A DNA stretch of 64,000 nt from Steromphala cineraria. Its lineage: Eukaryota > Mollusca > Gastropoda > Trochida > Trochidae. This document shows, piece after piece, positions 35,371 to 46,985 of the stretch (within the stretch, counting starts at the first letter, position 1; every line of letters starts with the position of its first letter). The notes under the pieces are model-generated. The model saw nothing but the letters and a program-made list of their open reading frames with translations, was not told the origin of the DNA and did no database searches. The position numbers and the translations under genes are program-made. The stretch is taken from assembly GCA_916613615.1 (NCBI GenBank), contig OU744735.1, positions 56,838,582-56,902,581 of the forward strand, given 5' to 3'.

Positions 35371-37940
35371 TACTGTTATCTTCCATAATTACCGAAAATA
35401 TAACCCTATTAAAAATACAATGTATGAGGATGCAACACTTTTTATACATTGCATATATGTTATAACAGGTTTATAATTTAATTATTGTAAGGTTTTAACA
35501 TGATTGGTGCATTTTTGGGCCGACAAGTACAATATAGTTTAATATTCATACATTACAGTATTTTGTTTACTTATTAAGATATTACGATGGTGAAGTGATC
35601 ATTTATAATGTTTTTGCACAAGAAGATGTTGGGTGGCCAAAGAAGTGTTGACATTTTGAATATGCTTTGCTTTCCGGTCATTCGTAAGTCAATCTTCCAT
35701 GCTTTTTTTTTTGTTTTCATCAAGTCAAAACGTGCTTCACACAATGGTTTTCTATAATATTCTTTCAAATCTCTCGTCTTAAAATAAACAACTATGATTT
35801 GAATATTGTTAAAAATCATAACAGTAATATATATTTTTCATTTGATGTTAAGAAGTAAGTATGTCATAAATTTTCAGGAAAAGTGTATCTACAGAGACTG
35901 AAAACTTAAATTTGACTTTTTATGTCATTTAATCAGTGTATATCAATTATGTTTAATTTCTCTCATTTTCACATCAAACGATATATTTTGAATAACAAGA
36001 AATCTGCTTTGAATAGATAACCTTTTTCTTTAATTTAGTTTTTTTGTTTTGGTCATAAAGAGAAATAATTCAGAAGTATTTCAAACAAACTGAAAGGGAG
36101 AATGTCTCATTCTTCATAATATATTGATAAACCATTTGTGCGTGGGTTATATGACTTCATAATGAAAGGCAAATTCACGTGCTTGTTATATTTTGAATAA
36201 CAAGAAATCTGCTTTGAATAGATAACCTTTTTCTTTAATTTTATTTTGTTTTGGTCATAAAGAGATATAATTCAGAAGCAGTTCAAACAAACTGAAAGGG
36301 AGAATGTTTCATTCTTCATAATAAGTTGATAAACCAACGGTTTCATAATGACTTCATAATGAAAGGCAAATAATTCACGTGCTTGATCAAACGTTTATCT
36401 TACTGCTCATATAGACATGGTTAATAAATGAGGATTATCTCCTTCCTCTATGCTTGGTGTTATCTGTTTACAGACCGCTGTTTGGAGGTTAATAAATGAG
36501 GATTATCTCCTTCCTCTATGCTTGGTGTTATCTGTTCACAGACCGCTGTTTGGAGGTTCCTAGGATAACAACTTTGATGGATTGATTACCTGTATGTCGA
36601 TCATAATACTACTTGTATAAAGGTTTACTGATATATGAGATTTATCTCCTGTTTCACATTACTGATGATATCTATTAACAGATAGACAGTGCCAGGAAAT
36701 ACATCACTTCACTTCCATAGACATTTTGACATATTTAAATATTCATTATATTGTTCTTTGATAATCATACATGTGGTTAGCAAGATGAAACTGTTTTATT
36801 TCTTTAATCTCAAACATTATATAGGAAAAAATTAATTACAAGTACAAGAACTTTTCCTTTGCGTATGTCGGGGTCTCTTGTTCGAGTAGGTTATAGAGGC
36901 TCGTGGTGGGCTATTTATTGGTTCGGTTAGAGCTGGCGATGGTTACCCACTGATAGTTCTTGCTTAACTTCCGAAAGGTGAGTCTTTGAAGAGAATGAGA
37001 TGGCAAATAATCAATCAAGGTCTAGCTATGAGGACTCTCAATAATAATAATAATAATAATAATGATAATAAAAATAATAATAATAATAATAATTCATTTA
37101 TAGAGCGCCTAATATCCGCTGTTATTAACATCGTTATCTGCCCACCAAATCCTAGTGCCTTTATAAGTTGACTTATTATACACAACACAGAGTTTGCTAA
37201 CGAGCACCTCTTTAATCATTGTTTTTGCTGACATTATTAAATACAACACAAAGTTAGCCATCGAGCAAAATGTTGATTGATTTGTTCATAGGTAAAAAGC
37301 ATCTCTACTGTAACAAGATAATGGATGGTCGGACCGATTTTACTGTTACGGTGTTATCAGTTTAGGATTGCAGTTCAATACGAAAATTCGAAAAGAGGAT
37401 ATGTCTTTATGGATGTACAGATATCAATATCATTACACATGCATTTGTTCCCCTCATTTAATCACAAGATTTTGCATGATGTGAGATAGCAAATCATTAA
37501 CCAGATACTGTTGTGAACATATACTTAAATAATGTAAGAGATACATAAAAGAGAGATAAAGTTTGATAGATTGAACATTCGCAAGAATATCAATCATTAC
37601 TGTGAGAAAATAAATTCTGTATAGAGGAAATATGTCCATCATACTTGCTATGGCATTAATAAGAATAATTATCAAACAAGCTTAAGGTGCATATATTGTG
37701 GTATATTTTAGAAGTTGTTTCTCTTTGGTAAAAGACTCCAAAAATCAATGTATGATCAAACCCTAATGATTAAAAATTTGCAATGTCAATCGGTTAACGG
37801 TCACATAGGTAAAAGCAACTTTATCTCCAAAGTATTACTTCCCTGAAAGTCAATGACCTGTTATTGAAACTTTGTTTGTGGTTTGACTTTGATTGCAAGT
37901 TACTTATCTGATATACATGTAACTACCTAACTGGTAGCTG
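35371..37940. other. intergenic, homologous to ~12.2-14.37 kb, with local duplications
   Basis: No gene. Block-B-only changes are a ~203 bp tandem duplication (about 35983-36378, 'ttttgaataacaagaaatct' twice), a 68 bp tandem duplication (36421-36556, 'ttaataaatgaggattatct' twice) and an AAT-rich insert with a SINE-tail-like 'ttcatttatagagcgcc' (about 37040-37110). Confidence 0.55.
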
Positions 37941-37948
37941 GCACAGAG

Positions 37949-37950
<2 letters not shown>

Positions 37951-37985
<35 letters not shown>

Positions 37986-39163
37986 TTTTTATTTTCAAAG
38001 CATTTTACAGTGTTTTTTAAAAATCAACAGATGACATTCCGGTACAGCATTAATAATGAAAAAACACATAAGTACAGTATGGCAATTAGTCAAATTTACG
38101 TGAATAGATCATGGCAAGTTGACCAAAATTTATAGAAAAGGCTAATATCACACTCAATGATCGCTGAACATTTAGTAAGTAAATAATAGTCAAGCATTTC
38201 GTTTTTGAATACTTGAAATGGTGGCAATCTTTTATTCAATTTGTTTTTAAATATAAGGTATTTCATTATTATTAAGATGATATTCAGAGGATCGTTATTC
38301 TTATCCGGATAACCAATCATAACATGTTTCTTTGTAATGTTTATTTGGATAAGAGCCTTCTGACGTAGCCAGGATTCTAGTTGTTGCCAGATTTCATTTA
38401 CTTTTTCGCATGTCCAAAATAAATGAACTGGTGTCTCGATTTCTTGAGAACAGAAACTACAGTTTGGATTGTCAACATAACCTAATTTATACAGAATGCT
38501 ATTAGTTGGAAGTATGTGATGTAGTATTTTATATTGAAACCATTGAAGTCTAGTATCTTTTGTGCATCTGAAAGGGACCATATTGTATTGAGACCAGTTA
38601 TCAAATGTGTTTTCATTAAATATGATTCGTTCCCATTTAATGCTGTGTAAGTTTTTTGTAGTGAATGGTGTGATTAGTATGTTGTAGAAATATTTAGATC
38701 CTTTCAAACAATTAAACACATTTAGCAGTGTATAAGGCAGTATTGGATTTTGCAATTTTTCTAAATGAGTCAAATTCACATGTTTTTCATGAAAATATTG
38801 TTTAATTGCAGCGATAAGGCCATTATAGGTGACAAAATTTGTTTTGATCTCGAAAGATTTAGAAAATTTCTCATAGGTAAAGAATTGTCCGTCCTTATCA
38901 ATGAGATCGTTAATGAAGCGTACTCCCTTTTGATTCCAACCTTTATAGTAGATAGGGGTACGTGCAATGCGTATATTACTATTAAGCCAAATAGTTTCTG
39001 ATAGTATGTCGTTCCCTTTATGTTCTGTTCTAGAGTTGAAGTCCCACCAGGCTGTCAAAATATCTCTGTAGTATTTGTTAGGTGTAAGCGGAAGAAGCTC
39101 ATGTCTCAAGTAATCACAACTATATTCCAAAAAGTTACCCGAACCTAACTTAGGGAGATTGAG
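37951..39163 (-). mobile_element. 5'-truncated L1/Tx1-type LINE with target duplication
   Basis: The minus strand ends in a run of 32 T on the plus strand (37951-37982), its poly(A) tail. The target duplication GCACAGAGAATTT flanks it at 37941-37953 and 39164-39176. Block A has the empty site at about 14366. An uninterrupted 344-codon frame (39130-38096) encodes the C-terminal part of the second LINE protein, with LGYVDNPNCSFCSQEIET and PVHLFWTCEKVNEIWQQLE, the CxxC...HxxxxC motif of this region. The intact frame, pure poly(A) and exact duplication indicate recent insertion after the blocks separated. Confidence 0.92.
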
Positions 39164-39176
39164 GCACAGAGAATTT

Positions 39177-40092
39177 GATAATGACAGAACGTCTTTGATA
39201 TACTTAGTTATGGTGGCTTGCGAATTTTTACTTGCATGAAACGTTAATGCAAAAAGGATATCTCAAGTCCTATTGTGATGAGAAAAGTCAAAGTCATCGT
39301 TCTTCCTACATCAGGTAAGATTTAAAGGTTATTTTAGGGTTTGAGATGATTGTCGGCAAAAGTGCAATTCATAACGGGATTTAGGATTGAGAAGTTTTTT
39401 CGTTGGAACATTTGTCAATAGACATTGTATTTTGCTAGCCTCTAACATGGTACTAAATAGAATTGTCCCTTTAACATTTGGTTGAATACAAAATATTAAA
39501 ATACTCCATTCATCCACAAACCATAGGTCGAACCGCACTCATCAGAAACACTATTATGGATACGTTTAGTTTCGCCCCCATATCGTCTAGCATTCAATTG
39601 AATTATGTTTAATAGGAAGGACACAAACATGCAGTAGATGATGAAAATGTGTGAGTGCATGTACGAATGGAGTTTTAACGGTTTAAAGCCAAGTAGCATA
39701 AATAATCCCAAGATCTGACCAGGACCGACTATGGCATTAATAATTATATTAATGATAATGAAATTTCAAACTTGTGGTGCATTTAGTGTGAGTTAATTAA
39801 AGTACATGTATATGTTTGAGTCGGTGAATGTGCAAATTCATATTCCAACTATGTCATTTCAAATCTCTGTGCAGCATAAGCGATATTGAACATTCATATA
39901 ATATCATTTTCATCATATCATGATAAAAAGTCGCTTAATGCTGTTTTATATGGTTTTTGTGGTTCCTTGATATTGAAACTAATTTAACTGCAAAACATCA
40001 AAATCTCTCTCGCTTGAACCATCGATTGCTATGATTGTTACGAATGAAATTCTGGAAGCTATGGGAACCTCAGTGAAGACAACATGGACCAG
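39177..40092. other. intergenic, homologous to ~14.38-15.29 kb
   Basis: No gene is visible. It is highly similar to block A throughout. Confidence 0.55.
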
Positions 40093-42128
40093 TTAAGCAA
40101 TCAACATCTTTGATTTGAAGGGAAAACACTTCAAAAAGGTACATCTCTTGTCACAATACAAGACCCTACCATCTGGTTCCCGGCGAGAAATAAACAATCT
40201 ACCCTCACAGTAGCCAAAGCCATGTATATCAAACCCAAGCTTGTAGGCCTTCTTGTGTGATTTATCGGTCATATTCACATAGTTAATTATGAACTGGAAG
40301 CTATAGTAGAGAAGTCCATTCCTCCCGTCTACAGCGATGTTCTCAGCCGACAGCCCGTCAGTCAGTATGGTGTGTGACCCGCTCTTTAAGTCTATTCTCT
40401 GCACTTGTCCATGAGAACCACACAAGAGGTAGAGAACTGAATTCTGGCCATCATATTCCAGCTTGGAACATTTATCCACTGAAAAATGAATGCCCTTTAC
40501 TCTCCAAGCTCTCAGTTCTTCAATAATGAAAGATTCTACAACTTTCAGTTTTCGCTGTAAGGCGAAACCTGTCAACATATACACGCCCATGTCACCGGTC
40601 GCCATGTCGACAACGTAGAGACCTTTTTGTATAACATCGACACGTTCCATGTTCAGTCGTATAACTTGGAGTTGTCTTTTCCTTGTGAACAGCAGAAGCT
40701 CAGATGGTGACAGGTCAGCTGCTCCGAGATACACATCTTCAAGTAGGAGGGACACCGTCTCAAACGTTATGTTTCCTGGATAGTGAAGGTACAATTTCTT
40801 TGTCCTAGTCCGGTAGGGCAGGATAATAATCCTTTCCTTTCTGTAGTGACTCTTTTGAATATTTTGGATTGGAACATCTATAACAGAGAGGAACCAGTTG
40901 ATTGGAAACCAATATGAATTTAAAACTAAAAATTTAAAATTGAACAAGAACACAAGGTCGTGCTGTTTATTTGTATTGAAAATCCGAATTAATCATTGGG
41001 TCAACAACCTAACGAGAATTCAAGTGTTGGCCTTTTAGATTTGCTTAAGTAATGTTTCTGTGCAACGCCTGATATACCCTCTGTCGTCTACATCCAGTAG
41101 ACACATTCTTGTAATGAGTTGTTCGTGAAATTTTTTTTAATATACACTTTATGACAATATGGCAATTGAACTTTACAGAATAAGCATTCGTACCACACCA
41201 GAGGAATACACTTAGAAAAAGCTTTGTGAAGCTCGCCATTGGTCTTTACACTAATAACTGATACTATAAATTATGTGAATGTTTCCTTAAGTTTTTTAAG
41301 CAATCGGTTTAAGAAAGGGATATTTTCATATTTTTATCTCCAATAGTAACACTGAACTAGCGTCAAAAGAATCTTAAGTGTGATTCATTAAATTAGAAAC
41401 ATTATGTCTTCATGTAAATACCTTCAACTTGATCTCGGGTAAACTTGCACTTGTATCGTCCAGCCCTTGATCGGAATATTCTCGATCCTGACTCACACTT
41501 GGCTCTCGGTTGAATTGTTTCCTGGACAGAGTCAATCATATAGATTAGACAACATAAGAATATTACTAATAGTGATCTCAAAATTTTATACACAAAACCT
41601 TCGTGTTCGTATAACTAACTATGTAACTTTATACAACCAATCGTAATCTCTATCAAAGCTAAAACATTCCTTCTAACATCAAATTATTTTTAAAAATCAA
41701 GTCAATGTTTGTTTCTTAAGTATTAGATTGTATGGATATTCACAGAATTTCACAGAATAATAACGTTTCAGTATAGACACTATCAAACACATCAAACGGT
41801 ATAAGGATCTATTAAAATAAGTTGGATATCGATAAAACTTAAAAACTCATCTTCTATAACCACTCAAACATTTAATTTCTTGATGGTGTTTTCTTACCCT
41901 TGAAAGATAAAACAAGTTTGTCATCTTCCTTGTAGTTCTGTTGACGTCACAGGAAAGGTCATGGACCACAAACGTGTAGTTCTGACATCCGGCAGTCTCC
42001 ATACATATCCGCCCACACAGTGCTGGTCCCAAAGGTGTTATTCCGGATGAACACAAGTGATGCACATAGAGAAGATACAACAGTAAAACGGTGAGGAGGT
42101 GAAAGCTTCTGGTGGTCGCACTTCCCAT
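40093..42128 (-). CDS. copy 5: secreted PAN-like / YWTD-propeller-like protein
   Basis: Exons are 42128-41898 (231 nt), 41521-41422 (100 nt) and 40877-40093 (785 nt with stop), giving 371 residues, exon sizes identical to copy 2. The start MGSATTRSFHLL leads a signal peptide. A longer upstream frame exists but runs into the tandem repeat, so the inner ATG shared with copies 2 and 3 is chosen. The cysteine segment is ALCGRICMETAGCQNYTF...LSCDV. Exon 2 reads ETIQPRAKCESGSRIF...GRYKCKFTRDQVE. Exon 3 starts DVPIQNIQKSHYRKERI and keeps all propeller-like motifs. About eight residues of exon 3 differ from copy 2. Probably secreted; ligand unknown. Confidence 0.83.
41194..41239 (-). other. candidate alternative first exon of copy 5 (signal peptide)
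   Basis: MASFTKLFLSVFLWC followed by donor TGTG|GTACGA at phase 1, compatible with exon 3. It is homologous to 16377-16428 in copy 2. The two copies differ by indels just after the donor, while the signal-peptide part is unchanged. Confidence 0.33.
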
Positions 42129-42420
42129 TTTACAAGCTAGTTTGAAGTGGTTGAAGAATATATGAATGCAGTCTTGCGAAAAGCAAATTTCCACTGATAT
42201 TTTACACTGACGCCACTGTTCCCTTTCAAGTGTTTTCACACTGACGCCACTGTTCCCTTTCAAGTGTTTTCACACTGACGCCACTGTTCCCTTTCAAATG
42301 TTTTCACACTGACGCCACTGTTCCCTTTCAAATGTTTACACACTATCGCAACAGTTCACTTTGAAGTGTTTTTACACTGAAGCAACAGTTCACTTAGAAG
42401 TTATGGACAGCTGAGGATGA
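42129..42420 (-). repeat. promoter-proximal tandem repeats of copy 5
   Basis: At least five units of about 34 bp contain 'cactgacgccactgttccct' on the plus strand (42205-42390), with diverged neighbours. On the gene's strand the core is GTGGCGTCAGTG. There are more units than in copy 2. Confidence 0.78.
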
Positions 42421-44483
42421 CGCAAAACCCTTTTTAAGTTAAGAGTTTTCACTGATGCCACAGTGACCTTTTTAAGTTGTTTGCATTTTCTTGATGCAGA
42501 TACACCATTTATAAGCTGTGATCATCAACATTCCTCACAATACCATTTGTAGGGTATTGGAGTTAACTTTTGTCACAACACCTTATACAAGTTATCGAAT
42601 CTCTTGATCCAGTTAAGTCACGATTACTTTCACGCAGTGGCTAGAGAAACGTGACAAGTGACAATGTTATTCTACATTTGAAATCTTCAATTGTCAGAGA
42701 AATGTCAAACTTGCTTTTCTCCAATATATAAGGTCATAATGAAATGGAAGCAAAAAAAGAATGTAAACTTCTTGAACATTTTTCCTCTTTGATCCCTGTT
42801 CAGAAAAGGACTTGAAATCTCAAAATTAAGTTAATAAACTAAGATGAAGAACTATGGAGCTATCAAATTGTCAGTGGGTCATTAATTTAATGAGCTATTT
42901 TGATAGCTATAATGAATCGTTTAAAATGGTTTTATCTTATATGTAAATGTCCATTCCTTGTTAATGTCTGAAATAATCTATAGATTAACAGTGACAATTG
43001 TATGATGTATAATGCATGTCCATGATCGTCAGGGGAGATTTCCCAAATACGAAATAGCTTAACTAACCTGAAATACAAGACATGAAGGTGCTATATTGGG
43101 CTATGATTAATCTTACCAGAGTTACCAGAATAATATCTATTTCGGGAGGTACAATCTTTGTCTTTCAGTCCTGCATTACTTCAAAAACTTTATAGAATAC
43201 TTACCTTCTTTTGGAACAAAATACAAGTAAAAGATAGTGCTGAAAGACAATGAATAAGAAAGATTCTACATACCCCTGCAGTTTCCAGTCTTGTAAGGGT
43301 TATCAATAGATATGAGAATTGTTTGATTGATTGCATCTTGGAAAAAATTTGTTGATGACAATCGATTTAAGCTTGGAAATGGTTGGGACAAAATTCCTTG
43401 TAGACTTGATTGTTATTTTTCCACTTACGAAACATTTGATGTTTGATGTATTGGGTATATTTGACCAAATCGGTGCCTCTAGCCCGAATCCGTTTATATT
43501 ATCAACAAACATGTTGGTTTGAGCAAAAGTATATACCAACTGGTATTTAAAGTATGAAAGATTGCATCTTACACTGGGCTAGCCTGACTGAGTCGATTAA
43601 GTCCCAATCTTATCTCATACCTTATGATTTTATTGGATATAGTTCGTCATATGTACCTTTTCTACCTCAATATTACCTTTGGACGAGTTAAGACCTATCC
43701 TTGAAATGAGGTAAAGGAAAGTCAATAACATTTTTCGTTATATCTGCTCTATCACCTATGGTAGAAATATACATCAATTGAACTTTGCCTGAATATTATA
43801 TTCCTTTTTATTTACCTTTACAGAAAAAAAAACACATTTTAGACGTAGTTCAACGAAAATATTGATAACAATTTCCTTGACAGGGTGGCTATGACGTCTC
43901 TCATATGACTGGTTTAACGGCTCTGCGCGACGCGGAACAACTGGATGAATCCTAGGCTGACAAGGGCTCTGCTTGATTCGTCTAAGAGGCGTATACGCCT
44001 GTCACGTGTCCGGCGTCATCCGGGTCTGCAACAGACTGAAATTGAATCAAGTGTATCGGCGTATGCAGTGATGAGCATACCTCAAAGAAGCTTGAATAAA
44101 CATCTTATTTAAGTCAGACGAATCTTAATTTTAATTTTTGTTCGAACTGTTGATAAAACATCAACTTTTGTTAAATTCACTGTACTTAAGAAATCGTGTT
44201 TGTTTTTTATTCATAATAATACTTTTTGTTAAGTTATCATCAAAAGTAATCATGTTACAAAAATTGGTTGTGGAATGTCGGAAGATAGTTGTCCGCAATT
44301 ATACGCCGGGTTTGCACGTCTTTCAAACTGGCGTGTTGTGCGTGCGCCTAGTGCGCACACATGGTACCAATAAAGTGCTTTGCACGTTTCGTCACTTCCT
44401 GCGGCGTACGATTGATAGCACGCCGGGTTACCAATCAAGCAGGGCCACTTTCATAAGACACTTTGCAGCAGATAAAACGAGAT
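42421..44483. other. intergenic between the propeller cluster and the EF-hand genes
   Basis: Block homology ends near 43780. The stretch 43900-44440 is more GC-rich than its surroundings and contains 'gtgcgcctagtgcgcac'. No gene with a recognisable domain was found. 44850-44950, in the following intron, has a hairpin-like relic similar to 5763-5902. Confidence 0.4.
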
Positions 44484-46985
44484 ATGAACATCATGCTTGC
44501 TTTCTTGTGTCTCAGCGTGGTATTTACCGTTGTAAGAGCAGCGTAAGTATATTTGGGTTTTTTATCAAAGAAGTAAATTGCTTAATATCAAATAGATAGA
44601 TGAAAACGATAGTAATTAATATGAAAACAAAGCACATTAACCATTGCATCGTCGATGAAAACAGACCGACATTGTGATTCAAATAACCAGGTCCCTTGTT
44701 GTGAAATTGTAGTAACATTTAATCCCTATGAGCAAGTCCTGTTTACGTTTGCTGTGACGTCATGAAGCCATATATCGTGACGTTAAAGAAGCCAGGCATC
44801 GAAGCGAATGTTGGGGTGATTTATGTGATCAAAATTAAGCACAACAACTAACACTAAAGGGCTTTTACGAAACTTCCCTCCAAGGGTAACAAAATATTTC
44901 ACAGTCGTTTTGTAAAATTCAGATGATACACTTCCTCGGTTGATACATGGTAGTCTCGTTGTAACTTACGTTCTTTATGCCTGCTTTTTTTGTAGATATC
45001 ATCGTTTTAGGAAGAATGTTTTCAAAACCAATTTGTTATTTCTTCTATGTTGCTAGCCCAACTGTATCTCAACAACTGAAGGCGTCGTTTGACGGCAACA
45101 AAGATGGACATATAACTTTGGCTGAGTTCAAGGGATTCTATGATACACTAGACAAACATGGTATGCCTTGCACCTGAATGATTCATAAATTATACTAGAT
45201 ACTAGGGTAATACGTTAAAAATCTTCATGCTTATAATATATTTCTTTGTTGCCACCATACGAATTATAAGAACAATACGACCATATGTTTATTTCATTTT
45301 CAGAGGGCAAACCTTTAATGTTTATTAGCAATTATTAGAAGAATCCTTCACATTGATTTGAATTGTTATTGATTGAAACTTATTTTTGGGAACCATGCGA
45401 TGCTTCAATAAATTATATGTATTTATTCACTTATATAGACATATCAACATATATATGTTGACAATTTACAGATATTCCCTTTCTCAAATACAAAATAACT
45501 TAACTTTATGTTGATAAATTTACATAATTATGACAACCTATGACGCCAAAATAATCAATTTATTGTATTATATATTGATTATGAAAAAAAATTCTATATA
45601 TATTTCAGGTTACGGTCATATAAGTCTTAACGAATTTGAGGCATTAACGAAACTACCGACGAATGAGGCTAAAATGCGGTTCAAGTTGTAAGACATGAAC
45701 AACGATAACGACTTCACGATGTCCGATATGGTCCTGTCCTATAAAGATTATGATACAAATGGTAAATTTTTATTGATAAATTTTGAATTAAGAATGTTGT
45801 TTCATAATAAAGCATGCACTAGTCTTGAAATTTATTTCATTTACTTGTTTAAGATATGGATATAACCAATGAATAACGGATCACTGAATTCGAAACTAGT
45901 AATTTAAAAGTATTCATTATTCATTTTTCAACATTTTAAATGAGACAAATTTGCTATGTGAATTAATTTAACTTCATTTATATAAAAAATATACTTAAAC
46001 TTGAAAACATGCAAGTTCATTGAGTTACTGGCCATGGGTTGTTGTTTTACGCCGCTTGGGCAATATTTCAGCCATTAGCGGGGTGGCAAGTTCATCCTTC
46101 AGTTATATTTCCACAAAACAGCAAGCTTGAGTAATTGGAGAACTCAACCAAACAACCTTTTTGTTTTGTTAAGTGCGGTCATATCAAAACACGGCATGCG
46201 GTAAATTATTTGAAAATGTGCTGTTTTACTATTGAAAAATCTGTTCTTTGCATACACGAACAATATTTGGCCGGCGATAATAATTGTCGCCAATTGAAAA
46301 ACTTTAGAGGTTTTAGAGAACTCTTTCTATACCGCTTAATAACAAAAATTTATACAGTGTTACTAATTAATATAAAAACATTTCGTACAATGAAGTCATA
46401 AAATGTTGCATGTTCCATTCCAAACTGCCTCTTTCTGGCGTTTGAACACGAATACCTACACGTAGTAAACTTAAATGGCAAAATATTCATTAAAAAGGCT
46501 TGGGTTGGTTGACGATGTTAAAATCAAATCGCGGAGAAGAAAAACGTTTCCTGACTTTGCAATTAATTATGGTTTGACGCTGTGTTTAGAATTGGGAATA
46601 TTGATATCTTATTCCTATGCGCTTCTGGCGTAGAGAATAATTCAACAAATGCATGGTTGAAAAGAAGTTCTACACGTATATAGATTTGCATATGCAATCT
46701 TGCACATACCATACTTTATCAATGCCCTCTGTCCTACTTTTGAACGTACCTTATGCATGTCCAGGCGATGGGAAAGTAACATTTGCAGAATTCAAGGAAT
46801 ATGCGCTCGTAAGTTCCATTATATTTTTTAAAGAATATGTTGTGTTATCATAATCTTAAATTACAAATCTATTATCTAAAGCACTAAGAATTTACTAAAA
46901 TTAATTATATCCTTCTTATAGACATTTTCTGATGTGGTGAATTTTTCTTTTGTTTCAGACGCCGATCGCGCCAATTGGAAAATAA
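44484..46985 (+). pseudogene. EF-hand paralogue X: secreted four-EF-hand protein with in-frame stop
   Basis: Exons are 44484-44542 (59 nt, signal peptide MNIMLAFLCLSVVFTVVRA), 45057-45160 (104), 45609-45761 (153), 46765-46808 (44) and 46959-46985 (27 with TAA). Phases 2,1,1,0 are consistent, and the total of 387 nt would give 128 residues. EF loops: DGNKDGHITLAE (canonical), DKHGYGHISLNE (loop positions 3 and 5 lost), DMNNDNDFTMSD and DTNGDGKVTFAE. A TAA at 45689-45691 replaces the Tyr codon of FDFYDIN in paralogue Y, truncating the product after loop 2. Splice sites and the frame beyond the stop are intact, so decay is recent, or it is a sequence error. AATAAA follows at 46997-47002. A putative acceptor just before the ATG suggests an upstream non-coding exon. 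Confidence 0.78.

Larger units (their letters stand above)
26165..43780. repeat. segmental duplication block B (paralogue of 3880-19735)
   Basis: Same gene order and orientation as block A, carrying copies 4 and 5. It starts with a short, diverged match to the end of the BEL/Pao relic (26171-26260 against 3890-3955) and ends near 43780. Extra material relative to A: a TIR element 26265-27445, a LINE end near 29.35-29.7 kb, a TA-flanked insert 35187-35370, local tandem duplications near 36.0-36.55 kb, an AAT-rich insert near 37.04-37.1 kb and a LINE at 37951-39163. Confidence 0.88.

Noticed and set aside
42126..42263. Longer N-terminus for copy 5
   Set aside because: The extension is translated from the promoter-proximal tandem repeat. 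Copies 2 and 3 support the inner start at 42128.
44138..44599. 153-codon open frame over the first exon of EF-hand gene X
   Set aside because: It is in a different frame from the signal-peptide exon, and its upstream part has no homology to the other EF-hand genes.
46135..46401. 88-codon plus-strand open frame in intron 3 of gene X
   Set aside because: No domain, signal peptide or paralogue in the matching introns of Y and Z.
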